Below are positions 20,859 to 30,200 of a DNA stretch of 54,779 nucleotides, piece by piece. Made by a program: the position numbers and the translations under genes. The notes under the pieces are model-generated. The model was given only the letters and a program-made list of their open reading frames with translations, was not told the origin of the DNA and searched no databases. This DNA is from Paramicrosporidium saccamoebae. Taxonomy: Eukaryota; Rozellomycota. The DNA lies in contig MTSL01000129.1 of the NCBI GenBank assembly GCA_002794465.1, positions 1 to 54,779 on the forward strand, in the 5' to 3' direction. Numbering within the stretch: position 1 is the stretch's first letter; each line of letters opens with the position of its first letter.

Positions 20859-21458
20859 ATGTCGCCCAACTGGGAGGAGCTCGCACAGACGTTGGATCAG
20901 CTAATTGCCGCTGATGACAATTGGGAAAGCCCAATGGATGGGCCCGCTGCAGGGGACAAGATCAGTCGTCCCTTAAAGAGCAAAATGGGCTACAAGGCTG
21001 AATATACACTCAACTGCACACCTAGCGAACTGACAGAGGTGGTTACAGATGTCACACGACGTGGAGAATGGGACACATTCTGTGCACAGATAGAAACGTT
21101 GCAAAAGGAACCACAGGTAATCTATTACTGCACACATGCACAGTTCATGGCCAGCGCGCGGGAAGAGGTCATGTGGGTAGGCAGTGTCGATCGCAACAAT
21201 GCCACCTACGTCCTTGGAACAAGTTGCACTGATGAAAAGTATCCGGTGAAGGGAAAGGGTGTCAAGATGAGCACCAAAGTGGCAGGCCATGTGATCTTTC
21301 CCGACACCGCAGGATGTCGGGTGATCCAAGTGCTAGATACGGATCCGGGAGGAATGTTGCCTGGCTCAATCACGCGACGGGTAGCCACGGAAAAGGTACC
21401 CAAGATGATACAGAATCTTCGACGCATAGTTGACGGTAAATCTGGGAGCAACGAGTAA
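20859..21458 (+). CDS. START-domain lipid-binding protein
   Basis: 199 residues, consisting almost entirely of a START domain. The N-terminal helix (WEELAQTLDQLIAADDNWES), the strand YKAEYTLNCTPSELTEVVTD, the conserved RGEWDTFC block, and a C-terminal helix after GSITRRVATEKVPKMIQNLR all fit StAR/PCTP-type domains. Such proteins carry a lipid in a hydrophobic pocket between membranes. There is no signal peptide or membrane helix, so it is probably cytosolic. The ligand cannot be deduced. A sphingolipid enzyme lies elsewhere in the window but not adjacent. Confidence 0.8.
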   Translation: MSPNWEELAQTLDQLIAADDNWESPMDGPAAGDKISRPLKSKMGYKAEYTLNCTPSELTEVVTDVTRRGEWDTFCAQIETLQKEPQVIYYCTHAQFMASAREEVMWVGSVDRNNATYVLGTSCTDEKYPVKGKGVKMSTKVAGHVIFPDTAGCRVIQVLDTDPGGMLPGSITRRVATEKVPKMIQNLRRIVDGKSGSNE

Positions 21459-21459
21459 G

Positions 21460-21551
21460 GTGCAAGGTCAATGAACAAGCCGTAAGATTAATAAAAAGGT
21501 GTAGGGCCAATGAACAAGGCATAAGGTCAATGACTAAGGCATAAAGTCAAC
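21460..21551 (+). repeat. Short tandem repeat downstream of the START gene
   Basis: Three imperfect units built on GGTCAATGAACAAGGCATAA, the first interrupted by an AATAAA. It lies in the 149-base tail-to-tail gap before the first glycosyltransferase-like gene. Confidence 0.6.
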
Positions 21552-21607
21552 TCGTAGGAATTATGGATCAAGGGGTGAGAAAGTTTCTGGTCAATTACTT
21601 GGTTTGA

Positions 21608-23050
21608 TTAGATGCCAATATCATACACTTGTTTTTCCAAGAGCCGCACTACATTGACCATGCCATTGAATCTTGACAGCAGTGCTTCATAATCGCCCCT
21701 CCGTTCCTCTCCACTGTGGATATCGTCCACACTAAACGACAGTCGTTCTTCCGTCGTATAGGCGAGATTGTATTCGAGGAGCAGCTGTGATGCAGGAGGA
21801 TCAGAGATTAAAAGAGGAATCACCTTTTCATGAGAAAGCGCATTGTCAATGGCTGCACGTGGATACCGGGGCAAGGTGAACTTGTCAAACACAAAGAATA
21901 CCACATCGTTGGTGCCATAATCGACAGGAAAGGTCGCGGTGCATGTAATGTTAAATGTTGCCTCTGGATAGGTTGGCCAAATGTCCTTTTCAGATCGGTC
22001 TTCAAAGAACCGCAATAAATCGCTTACCCGTTTCTTGTTCATGAAGAGCCCCTGTTTTTCCGGATTGCGCACATGCACTCCTGGTGGCAGGAGAATTGTG
22101 ACTCGATGGGTGCTTACCCAGGCCAATTGCACAGTGTCAACGGTCCAATCGATGCGTTGCTCGTCCTTGGATACGCGCTCCCGAAAATGCATATGATCGT
22201 TGGAGGAGAAATGAACGAGTTGGGGGATATGCGGCAACAGCCGATTGTAGATGCCGGGATGGGTGGCCGAGAGATTGAAGCGCATCATAGTCATGTCGCT
22301 CATATGATCCCGACCATTATACTGCTGCCAGCCATACGGCCAACCCGCCATAAAGTCCAACTGATGTTGTGCTCCAACAGCCCCAGCGTGGGTCAACATG
22401 GGCGCAAAGCTAAGGTACGACCATAAGGCCGTGCCATTCAGTCCGACGGGAAAAGCAAAAGGCATGAGGGGAAGGAGGTCGAGATCTACAAAGGTGCCCC
22501 CACCCGCTACTTGGAATGCAATCCAACGACGATAGCACAGAAGCTCATAATGGGGCGGATTTACTGTGGGAATACGGGAAAAGTAAGCATTGAGGGCAGT
22601 GTAGTTAGGATGTTTGATGGCATCAGACAGGGTGAGTATGCGTGGGTGGAAGCCCTGCAGGGACCAACTGCGTAACCACAGCTTTATCAAACGACGGTTA
22701 TAATTGTCGTTTCGATGATCAAAAGGATCCTCATAGTAGGTATACACTCGACTAATGTCCACCTGGGAGTGACTGGTTGAATCAACAAGAGAGGGTTCAC
22801 TTGAGTTGGTGCGATCGATAGGCGATTCTGTTGAAACGTGATTGATGGGAGACTCAGTTGGCTTTGGGGCTGCTGGATTCATCAAATTGACTAGCTTTTG
22901 TCGCTTTGTTGCGTTGACAGCGGTCATGTTCTGCCACTTTTCCGTTCGCTGGTTAGTTTGCTGTGTGATTATTAGTGTCATCCAGCACAACGTATTAATC
23001 GACACGATAATGACCAGCGCTGCCAATGCCACGGCACATTTTCCCGTCAT
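21608..23050 (-). CDS. Type II membrane glycosyltransferase-like protein, copy 1
   Basis: 480 residues, single exon. A signal anchor (ALAALVIIVSINTLCWMTLII) near residues 8-30 is followed by a Thr/Ser/Pro stem. The catalytic-like domain opens with VYTYYEDPF, then LIKLWLRSWSLQGFHPRIL and YRRWIAFQVAGGGTF-VDLD, with a DxD motif near residues 189-191. This matches the 'GG.Y.D.D' core of DXD sugar-transferases (Gly_transf_sug, GT32-type), which use Mn2+ and a nucleotide sugar in the Golgi lumen. The donor and acceptor are unknown. Two paralogues lie at 25762-27411 and 27538-28827. The start at 23050 is the first ATG; five upstream codons lack one. Confidence 0.72.
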   Translation of the reverse strand: MTGKCAVALAALVIIVSINTLCWMTLIITQQTNQRTEKWQNMTAVNATKRQKLVNLMNPAAPKPTESPINHVSTESPIDRTNSSEPSLVDSTSHSQVDISRVYTYYEDPFDHRNDNYNRRLIKLWLRSWSLQGFHPRILTLSDAIKHPNYTALNAYFSRIPTVNPPHYELLCYRRWIAFQVAGGGTFVDLDLLPLMPFAFPVGLNGTALWSYLSFAPMLTHAGAVGAQHQLDFMAGWPYGWQQYNGRDHMSDMTMMRFNLSATHPGIYNRLLPHIPQLVHFSSNDHMHFRERVSKDEQRIDWTVDTVQLAWVSTHRVTILLPPGVHVRNPEKQGLFMNKKRVSDLLRFFEDRSEKDIWPTYPEATFNITCTATFPVDYGTNDVVFFVFDKFTLPRYPRAAIDNALSHEKVIPLLISDPPASQLLLEYNLAYTTEERLSFSVDDIHSGEERRGDYEALLSRFNGMVNVVRLLEKQVYDIGI

Positions 23051-23239
23051 GGGTAAACAAAACAATTTCTACATTTCAGTGTATTTCATTCCATGATAGC
23101 GTTCACACTCTATTATCCTACATTTAGCGGATGGATATCTTGCGTTTTAAAAGCTCCTCAATCCCTTTGATTCCTTTTCTCGTCAGCACCTTATAAACGC
23201 CTTAGTAACATCTTATTAACACATTACTGACATTCCTTT

Positions 23240-24770
23240 TTATCCTTTTACTTGTTGACGGAGCTCTCGCAGTCGCAGATTGCGTGAAATCATGAGCTGA
23301 CATTCGCGGCTCCGTTCCCATATTTTGATTGCCTTTAAGACGGCAACAGCAATCTTGGTGCGGGTCTGTAGACGAAGATACCATTGACAAAGCCCGCTGT
23401 ACAACTCATAGAGAACAGTATACTGTGCAGCCAACGGACCTATTATGCCGGGAGTAATCACCGTAGTTATAAACTTGGGATAACGGATGGAACGGAGAAA
23501 AGCAATGGCATTTTTCATGGACGCTTCTGTGCTGTAGTGAGTGAATAGTCGCTGCATCAAAGCGGCCAGTTTGGAGGGGACTATGAGGCCGTTGCCCAGA
23601 AGATCCCATGCGACAAATAGACGCGAGGTATCGTGGTTGTCCCTCCGACTGGGACCCTGCCACAGACTGCGAATAAACTGAGCGCAGATGTCTGTTTGGG
23701 ACGGCTCATCCTGGTCATGCTTGACCATCAGCAGAACCATTGACATTATCGAGCTGTAATTGGTCGTGTAATATTGAAACCCACTAGAGCTGATTAGCGG
23801 AACAACCATCCGATGAAACGTCGTCCTGGCCAAGGACAATAATGGGGTGCCTCGACTGCATTGCAACATTCTATTGATTAGTACAACACGGCGCATACTC
23901 AAAGAAAATTAGCAATAGATGAGGGGCTGATCGCAGGGTAATCTCGTTGGGTTCATTACGGAGATCATGTAGACCGCCCTGTAATAGACCCATTATCGTT
24001 CTTAATGTGTCCATCACAAATTCGGGCCTTTCAACTAATTGGGGACGCAAAGCCCAAATCAGTCGCTCGAAGATTTGTTCCACATCCTGTCGTTCACGTT
24101 GATCGGGTGAGTGCAGAAGCAACAAGAGCTGGTGTAAAACTCCCTGGCCGTGGAGGAGTGGGTAAATGTCAGTCCTCATGTCACCGGCAGTATAGATCTG
24201 CGTCAGAGTGCTGTATATTGTATTGAGGAGCAGATCATAGGCGGGCTCTCTGCATCCGGGAAGCTCTGCATTTATAAAGTCTCCCCCTTCCCATTCCTCC
24301 TCCCCCTCATCATCCTCTTCAGAGCGCTGCCAGAAGACTTTTCTTTGCAATTCCTCCCGCTCACCCATCAGATTGAGGAAGAGTACTTGCACGAATCGCT
24401 CCGCCATGTCATTGCTGAGGAGCTCCCTTCCCTCGCGGTCATTCCAAATCATTTGCATACACATTGCTTTGTATTCCCACGCGGCAGTGAGTTGGCCCTC
24501 GTACTCGATCATTTCCAGCGAAAACGGTACCCCCACAGGCAGCACTGTCGCCATGACCTCTAGGAAATCCCGCACTACGTCGATTGTTTCGCTACAATAT
24601 CATTGATGTCCCATCGATTACTTGGTTGAATCATTGCGTGCCTGCTCGCGCAGCTGCTCGTATTGGAGCAGTGCTTCCGGATAATATTCGGGTCGGAAGC
24701 GGCTCTGATAGTACGAATTCGCTCCCTCTGAACATCCCAAATAAGCGACAATAAGCAACCACCAAAACAT
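23240..24770 (-). CDS. Secreted B56-like helical-repeat protein, paralogue 9
   Basis: 490 residues, three exons. Introns are 24592-24621 (30 bases) and 23871-23898 (28 bases, branch ACTAAT), both phase 2 as in the main array. The first exon (24622-24770) encodes MFWWLLIVAYLGCSEGA, a clear signal peptide, then SYYQSRFRPEYYPEALLQY. VLPVGV, EPAYDLL, LLHSPDQRERQDV and a TLRSAP variant of TLRPI follow. A Glu/Asp-rich insert precedes EPAY. It belongs to the minus-strand type but is separated from the array by the START and first glycosyltransferase genes. Confidence 0.76.
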
Positions 24771-25010
24771 GTTGACCATGTTCAGAAATTACCATTTAAG
24801 GAACGGGCATAATTTTGCACAAAATAGACTATTTACATCATGCACTCAATTAAACACTGTCCCAAAGCTAAGCAATTGGCGATAGTTTGGCTGTATAAGA
24901 GCGACGCACGTATACGTTTACTTGCAGACTGATGGACTGGCAAACAACACTATAAGGATAATTGATTACTTGTTAACCGAGACACGACACATAACTGATT
25001 GTGTAGAGAG

Positions 25011-25754
25011 ATGAGCGGTAGCAAGTCCAAGGTCGTCTTTGTGGGAAATATTCCGTATGAAATGACAGAAGAACAGCTCATTGATATTTTCAAGGAAGTG
25101 GGTCCGGTGGCCTCCTTCCGTCTCATGTTTGACCGTGAGACGGGCAAGGCGCGTGGCTACGGCTTTTGCGAATATGCTGACCCAGAAACGGCAGCCAGTG
25201 CAATCCGCAACTTAAATGGCTATGACGTGGGAGGCAGGGCCTTACGTGTGGACCGGGCGGATCAGGAGATGCAGAGTGCACCAGTGCCCATGGCGGGGGG
25301 TGGCACTCCGAGTTTGGATGCAGTGAATGCAACCCTCGCCGGAATGGGCAATACCCAACTCCTTGAAGTTATGACACAGATGAAGACGATGGCAAGCAGT
25401 AATCCTGAGCAGACCCGCCAACTGCTCCAAAGCAACCCATCCCTCACCTATGCCCTCTTCCAGGCCATGGTGATGATGAATCTCATTGATCCCACCCTCA
25501 TTCAGGTGCTGATTACTCATATTCTAATCTTTGTAGCAAGTCATGAGCACCCCCACCTCTGCTGGCCAATCTGTCGCCCCTCCCGTACCCAATGCCGAGC
25601 AGCAACGAGAGCTCATTATGCGGATCATGAGTCTCACTCCCGAACAAATTGACGCCCTCCCCCCTCAGCAGCGTGACCAAGTTCTCCAGCTTGTAATCCA
25701 CTATCCTCAGATTGTTAATATATGTAGAGAGCACAGTTGGCCCAACAGAGATAA
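25011..25754 (+). CDS. CSTF2: Cleavage stimulation factor subunit CSTF2 (CstF-64/Rna15)
   Basis: 225 residues, three exons. Introns are 25506-25536 (31 bases) and 25693-25727 (35 bases, branch TTAAT). An RRM occupies residues ~6-85 with RNP2 VVFVGNI and RNP1 ARGYGFCEY. A hinge follows (LLEVMTQMKTM to LTYALFQAM, residues ~110-160). The C-terminal three-helix domain (LTPEQIDALPPQQRDQVLQL) ends, after splicing, in RAQLAQQR. The factor binds U/GU-rich downstream elements in mRNA 3' end formation through CstF-77. It is very short because the usual Pro/Gly-rich linker is missing. Its stop lies 7 bases from the convergent neighbour's stop. Confidence 0.92.
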
Positions 25755-25761
25755 ACCTTGT

Positions 25762-27411
25762 TTATTGCATATTTTGTAGCTGTTTATCCAGGGCGGCATA
25801 TGAGTCGAATAGTTCGCTGAACCGACCATTGAACATTTCATATTCGGCCCATGGAGCGGCAGGTCCCTTTGTACTCGTAAATTTAATCACATTATTCTCA
25901 CAATACCAACCCAAATTGTAGCCGATCACCGTCTGGCATGCCCCTGGATCACTCGTCTTTAGGGGAATCACATCCGGAGTATTGTACAGCTCCACCAATC
26001 GCTGCAGCGTCTGTGGATCGTATTCATTCTTCATCTCACGATCATAGGCAAAAAAGACCAAATGGTCACCAGGAACAAAATCGGTGGGAAAGGTGTGCGT
26101 AAATTGCACTCTGGTGTCCTCGTAGCTCTTTGGAATATACGGCGCGACAAAGCCTCGACAGCTGCATTGTACCAGGTAGGCCGACAGCTGCTTGACTCGC
26201 TCCTCTAACAACCCAAGTCCATATAAAGTAGGATCGTCCACCACTCCCACACCCGGTGGAGTCAGCATCACCACCCGACGCGCCGTTAGACGGCCCAGCA
26301 GCACTGTGTCTGCTGCAAATCTTTCTCGCTTGCCGCATTTTGGATCGAATTTGCAGAAATCGGACGCTTCGCGATTCGAGAAATGTATCAAGGGCGGCTC
26401 CTTGAGTAAAGGACCATAGAATCCCATATTATAGCGCATAATGATCATGTCTGACAAGTGTTTCCTCCCGTCCTCTCTAATATCCACACGACCAGAATAA
26501 TTGGCCATAAATTCCAACTGACGTTCCATCCCAGCCGGTCCGGCATGTGTAAACATGGGCGCATATTCCAAATACGTCTGCAGACTGTCGTTGTGGATCG
26601 CAGGAAAACTGACCGGACCAAAGGGCATAATGTCGTAGTCAGAAAATGTTCCCCCTCCCACCGCACTAAATGCGAGCCATCGTCGATAACAAGTCATTTC
26701 ATACTGCTTGAAGTTTATAGTTGGGTGTTTGGCAAAGGCATCCATATAATATTCATACCGCGGATGCAATTTGGCGTGTTGAGCAGAGAGTATTCGAGGA
26801 TGGAAGCCCTGCATGTGCCAAGCACGGAGCCAGATTTTCATCATAGTGTCCACTCCAGAGTAAACTTTTTCATAGTAGCAATAAATGCTTTTTGCGTCCG
26901 TGGTGGATTTGGAAGGTATAATAGCTTCAGCATTCTTGTTAGTTTCAATATTCTTGATAGCTTCAACATTCTCAGTGTTTGCAGCATGTTCAGTATTCTT
27001 GATGGTTTCAGCATTCTCGGTATCCTTGGCATGTTCAGCACTCCCAGGATTCGCAGCAATTCCAGTGTTTGCAACATGTTCAGCATTCTTGTTAGTTTCA
27101 ATATTCTCAGTATTTTTGGTAGTTCCAGTACTCTCAGTATCCTTGATAATTTCGGTATTGTCAGTGTCAGTGGGTTTGGCATTATCAATTTCAACGTCAG
27201 ATTTATCAACTTTATCTTTGGTCAGATCTGCAGAATCGGTATCAAAGGGTGGCTTTTGCAGGGACAATACTCGGTGCTTCATCAAAGTGCAAGAGCTGCC
27301 CCCACATAGTACTTCCTCCTCGAACTTTGCAGAAAATTGTGTTCGCAAGGCAATGTATGTCAAACATCCCAGGAACACCAGCACCAGTAGCTTTGGCGCT
27401 TCCAACCCCAT
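25762..27411 (-). CDS. Type II membrane glycosyltransferase-like protein, copy 2, with repetitive stem
   Basis: 549 residues, single exon. The signal anchor is LLVLVFLGCLTYIAL near residue 8. Residues ~82-168 form a stem of imperfect ten-residue units around TENxETxKNxEHxANTx. The catalytic-like part starts at IYCYYEKVYSG, with MKIWLRAWHMQGFHPRIL, CYRRWLAFSAVGGGTF and a DYD motif at 258-260 followed by IMPFGPV. It is close to copy 3 (shared YEYAPMFTHAG-type and PGVGVVDDP blocks) and more distant from copy 1. Substrate unknown. The frames opposite the repeat are long and open because of the repeat's composition, but show no conserved sequence. Confidence 0.72.
   Translation of the reverse strand: MGLEAPKLLVLVFLGCLTYIALRTQFSAKFEEEVLCGGSSCTLMKHRVLSLQKPPFDTDSADLTKDKVDKSDVEIDNAKPTDTDNTEIIKDTESTGTTKNTENIETNKNAEHVANTGIAANPGSAEHAKDTENAETIKNTEHAANTENVEAIKNIETNKNAEAIIPSKSTTDAKSIYCYYEKVYSGVDTMMKIWLRAWHMQGFHPRILSAQHAKLHPRYEYYMDAFAKHPTINFKQYEMTCYRRWLAFSAVGGGTFSDYDIMPFGPVSFPAIHNDSLQTYLEYAPMFTHAGPAGMERQLEFMANYSGRVDIREDGRKHLSDMIIMRYNMGFYGPLLKEPPLIHFSNREASDFCKFDPKCGKRERFAADTVLLGRLTARRVVMLTPPGVGVVDDPTLYGLGLLEERVKQLSAYLVQCSCRGFVAPYIPKSYEDTRVQFTHTFPTDFVPGDHLVFFAYDREMKNEYDPQTLQRLVELYNTPDVIPLKTSDPGACQTVIGYNLGWYCENNVIKFTSTKGPAAPWAEYEMFNGRFSELFDSYAALDKQLQNMQ
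26920..27170. repeat. Coding minisatellite in the stem of glycosyltransferase-like copy 2
   Basis: Degenerate tandem units of about 30 bases, themselves built from 15-base AATATTCTTGATAGCTTCAA-like blocks on the plus strand. They encode the Asn/Thr/Glu/Lys stem. Unit number is likely to vary between strains, as all units keep the frame. Confidence 0.6.
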
Positions 27412-27537
27412 AAAATATATCCATTCTAGGACGAGTGTGATTTATGAGGGATACGGAAGCTCCAAACAGGAACGTGAAAGTGTAATGGAATGCGAAAACT
27501 CAGAATGTGCAACTAGTTCTACAAAGCAAATGCGACT

Positions 27538-28827
27538 TTATTTGTATGGCTTTTTCCAGTTACACTCTCCTTCTCCACCAATACACTCTTTTACAATATT
27601 CAGCTGACCATCAATTTCACGATACTGTTGAACCAATTGATTGAATTTTTTATGGAAAAGTCGGTGCGGACCAGCTGGACCATGAGAGTAGGTGAAAGCG
27701 ATAGGTTCCTCGCCAATCCACCCAAGATTGTAGCCAATGACCAGTTGGATGGCTTCCGGATCGTTGGCCAACAATGGAATTGTATGGGGACTCTCAATGT
27801 GTTCGACAAGTGCGTCCAGAGTGTCCTTGTCATAGAGGTTGGCCATGTCGGGAGCGTAGACGAAAAAGATCAAATCAACTCCACTGATGACATTGGGAAA
27901 GGTGTCTGTAATGGTCACTGAAAGATCGTCAAACGACTTTGGTATATATGGCGCAATTTGTTTCTGGCATGTGCATTGCTTAAAGTAGGAAATCAACTCA
28001 TCCACTCGCTCCCTCCTCATCCCAAAGCCCGAGTCAACTGGGTCACCCACCAATTGTACGCCTGGAGGCATTAGCAATGTCACTCTTCTTCCTGTCAGCC
28101 GGACCATCAACGCCGAATCTGCTGCAAACCGCTCCTTTTTGCTCTGTTGTCCCGACTGAGCGATAAACTGCTCGTTTTCATGCTTTGAAAAATGCAATAA
28201 TGGTGGGGGAGGGAGGTTGTCGGTGAGGAGACTGTTCATGTTTCCGCGCAAAAGTACCATGTCAGAAAGGTGCGGCTTATCGTAAGTGAATGGGACTGGG
28301 CCCGAATAGGTGGCCATAAAGTCAATGTAGCGGAGCAATCCATCTAGTCCACCGTGGCTGTACATGGGCGCATATTCCGTATATGATGCAAAAGTGGTGC
28401 TATTGATAGGAGGGACTTTGACTGGCCCGAATGGCAAAATGTCATAATCGGAAAATGTCCCACCACCCACCGTTCTCAGTGCCAGCCACCTCCGATAGCA
28501 TCCGAGTTCATAGCGTCTGTGATTCACTGTAGGCAGTCGGTCGAAAGCCTCGACATACTGATGATAGTTGGGATGTGCCTCTGCATGTTCCAATGTCAGA
28601 AGACGCGGATTAAAGCCCCGGATGTGCCAGTTGCGGAGCCAGAGGAGGACTATCATGCCGGGCGGACCGTTCATGTTTTCAAAGTAGCAGTAGACTGTTT
28701 GTCGCTTAGGATGCTCCAGGAATCCATTCTGGGACCCGATTTTTGACAGGAGAATCAAAGCAATCAGCAAGTTGAGAAGCAACCCGCTGAGGAGAATGCA
28801 TTGTCTGCCTACATGTAGACCCGACAT
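27538..28827 (-). CDS. Type II membrane glycosyltransferase-like protein, copy 3
   Basis: 429 residues, single exon, compact stem. The signal anchor is ILLSGLLLNLLIALILL near residues 11-27. The domain reads VYCYFENMNGP, VLLWLRNWHIRGFNPRLL, CYRRWLALRTVGGGTF and DYD at 127-129 followed by ILPFGPV. The downstream blocks TEYAPMYSHGG, LSDMVLLRGN and LMPPGVQLVGDP are shared with copy 2, supporting a local duplication (126 bases apart, same strand). It is expected in the Golgi lumen with a nucleotide-sugar donor; this is inference from the DxD context. Confidence 0.72.
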   Translation of the reverse strand: MSGLHVGRQCILLSGLLLNLLIALILLSKIGSQNGFLEHPKRQTVYCYFENMNGPPGMIVLLWLRNWHIRGFNPRLLTLEHAEAHPNYHQYVEAFDRLPTVNHRRYELGCYRRWLALRTVGGGTFSDYDILPFGPVKVPPINSTTFASYTEYAPMYSHGGLDGLLRYIDFMATYSGPVPFTYDKPHLSDMVLLRGNMNSLLTDNLPPPPLLHFSKHENEQFIAQSGQQSKKERFAADSALMVRLTGRRVTLLMPPGVQLVGDPVDSGFGMRRERVDELISYFKQCTCQKQIAPYIPKSFDDLSVTITDTFPNVISGVDLIFFVYAPDMANLYDKDTLDALVEHIESPHTIPLLANDPEAIQLVIGYNLGWIGEEPIAFTYSHGPAGPHRLFHKKFNQLVQQYREIDGQLNIVKECIGGEGECNWKKPYK

Positions 28828-29376
28828 TTTTGAAATTAAACGAGTTCTGGATAAATTAATACCGCTCCGATTCAGTGTATAATATCACAGAGGGAATCGA
28901 ATCGAGTTCTGGAAAGTTAACTGCGATTCGTTGTGCACTATCATAGAGTGAATATCACATATGGGAAGCGATCGGGCCATGTTATACACTGACGAAGTGT
29001 CCACCTACACAGAATATTGGGTTTATTACTTTGTGTAGTTACGCCTTTGGCTCATTCGAATGAAATGGTGTGGTTCTGTGCTTTGAAAGCCGAGTGTCAA
29101 TTTACGAGTAGAAAGATAAACGGATACATGCAAATGTAGATTTACCGTATATACATGTACCGTCGTTAATAGATCAGATATCGACAAAAGAGTAATTAAT
29201 CATAACACTACTTGCAACCAGGGTCGAATTTTTTCATTTAGCTCCGCTGAACGGAAGAGTCACTGAAGCTCAATTTCCTTTTTGTACCGCTCGTCTTGGC
29301 AAGCAGATTGCAGCCGAAGGATTTGTGTAATGTCGATAAGGTGTTTTGGGAAATCCACAGGTCTAGAGCAGGCTCA
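28828..29376. other. Intergenic, head to head
   Basis: 549 bases between divergent genes. Beyond the 62-base duplication at its left end, it is AT-rich (29100-29220) with no recognised element. A first exon of the gene at 29377 may hide at 29290-29376, where the frame is already open but lacks an ATG. Confidence 0.4.
28841..28971. repeat. Imperfect 62-base direct duplication
   Basis: CGAGTTCTGG begins units at 28841 and 28903; both continue through AT-rich sequence to ATATCACA-(g/t)-(a/g) and end in GAATCGA/GAAGCGA. It lies just upstream of glycosyltransferase-like copy 3, so it may contain its promoter. Confidence 0.55.
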
Positions 29377-29922
29377 ATGGCACTCACCAAGAAGCACTGG
29401 GAGCACATCGAGACCAAATGCCCGCCCGGCTTTGCAGAAGAGCTTTACACGTATAACGCTCCAGACTTACGTAGTGCCCTAGGCTCCAACAACCCCGCCA
29501 ATATCAGCAAGGTCTATGCGATTATGGCCGGAATGAAACCCACTGATGACTTTTTGGATAGTGGAGCTAGGGAAGGAGACCTTGCTATAGTAATCGCTAC
29601 ACGTCAAAAGTATAAATCTTGTCCGTCAGAAGCGGCTCTGGAAGATGCAACAAAGGAGGGTCATTGGATGGTTGTGAAGCACGCGATGAAAAAGTGCAAT
29701 TTCTGTCCTAACCAATCGTCAGTCGATATTGGTGAAAGGGCTGTAAGGCCCCCACAGACTGTCATTGACGCCCTCATTACGAGGGGGAGAGCCCCGAAAC
29801 ATTTCGGCAGGCCATACTGCCCTAGTCAAAAGCTTTTTGACAAGAAGGGGAGGGGTAATGCTGACGTTCGTACTATTGGAAACGACGTGTGCGGGATGGA
29901 CTTTACCGATGAGAATCAATAA
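29377..29922 (+). CDS. Unrecognised protein with weak ankyrin-like segments
   Basis: 181 residues from the first in-frame ATG. No family is recognised with confidence. Two stretches, SGAREGDLAIVIATRQKY and DATKEGHWMVVKHAMKK, have the spacing of ankyrin helices (A-x-x-G-x/H-x-x-V-V), and a third around PQTVIDALITRGRAP is similar. Six Cys are spread through the rest. There is no signal peptide from this start; the open frame continues 27 codons upstream without an ATG, so a spliced first exon is possible. It separates the glycosyltransferase genes from the plus-strand B56-like array. Confidence 0.5.
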   Translation: MALTKKHWEHIETKCPPGFAEELYTYNAPDLRSALGSNNPANISKVYAIMAGMKPTDDFLDSGAREGDLAIVIATRQKYKSCPSEAALEDATKEGHWMVVKHAMKKCNFCPNQSSVDIGERAVRPPQTVIDALITRGRAPKHFGRPYCPSQKLFDKKGRGNADVRTIGNDVCGMDFTDENQ

Positions 29923-30200
29923 TAACTACAACTGTGAGATGGGGAAATAATTGATGTCCTTGATCCGTTATATCTTGACTCTCACAACATAACCATTAGT
30001 TCTGGTCCGTCTTTCATAAACATTATAAACTTTCGGGACACGTACACTAAGAATTACTAGAGTCGGTGAGCTGGAATTGTTGTATACTGGATATGATAAT
30101 TACGCAATTAGTCATAATTCAGGTCAGCATACATTGGTGCAATCTAGTCTAACCGTCCGCGAGCTTGTTAATAAATACCACTGGCAATATACCGTGGCCC

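Noticed and set aside
26458-27607. Long open frames on the plus strand opposite glycosyltransferase-like copy 2
   Set aside because: They exist because the repetitive stem lacks stops in other frames. They show no domain, and the minus-strand frame has the anchor and DxD core.
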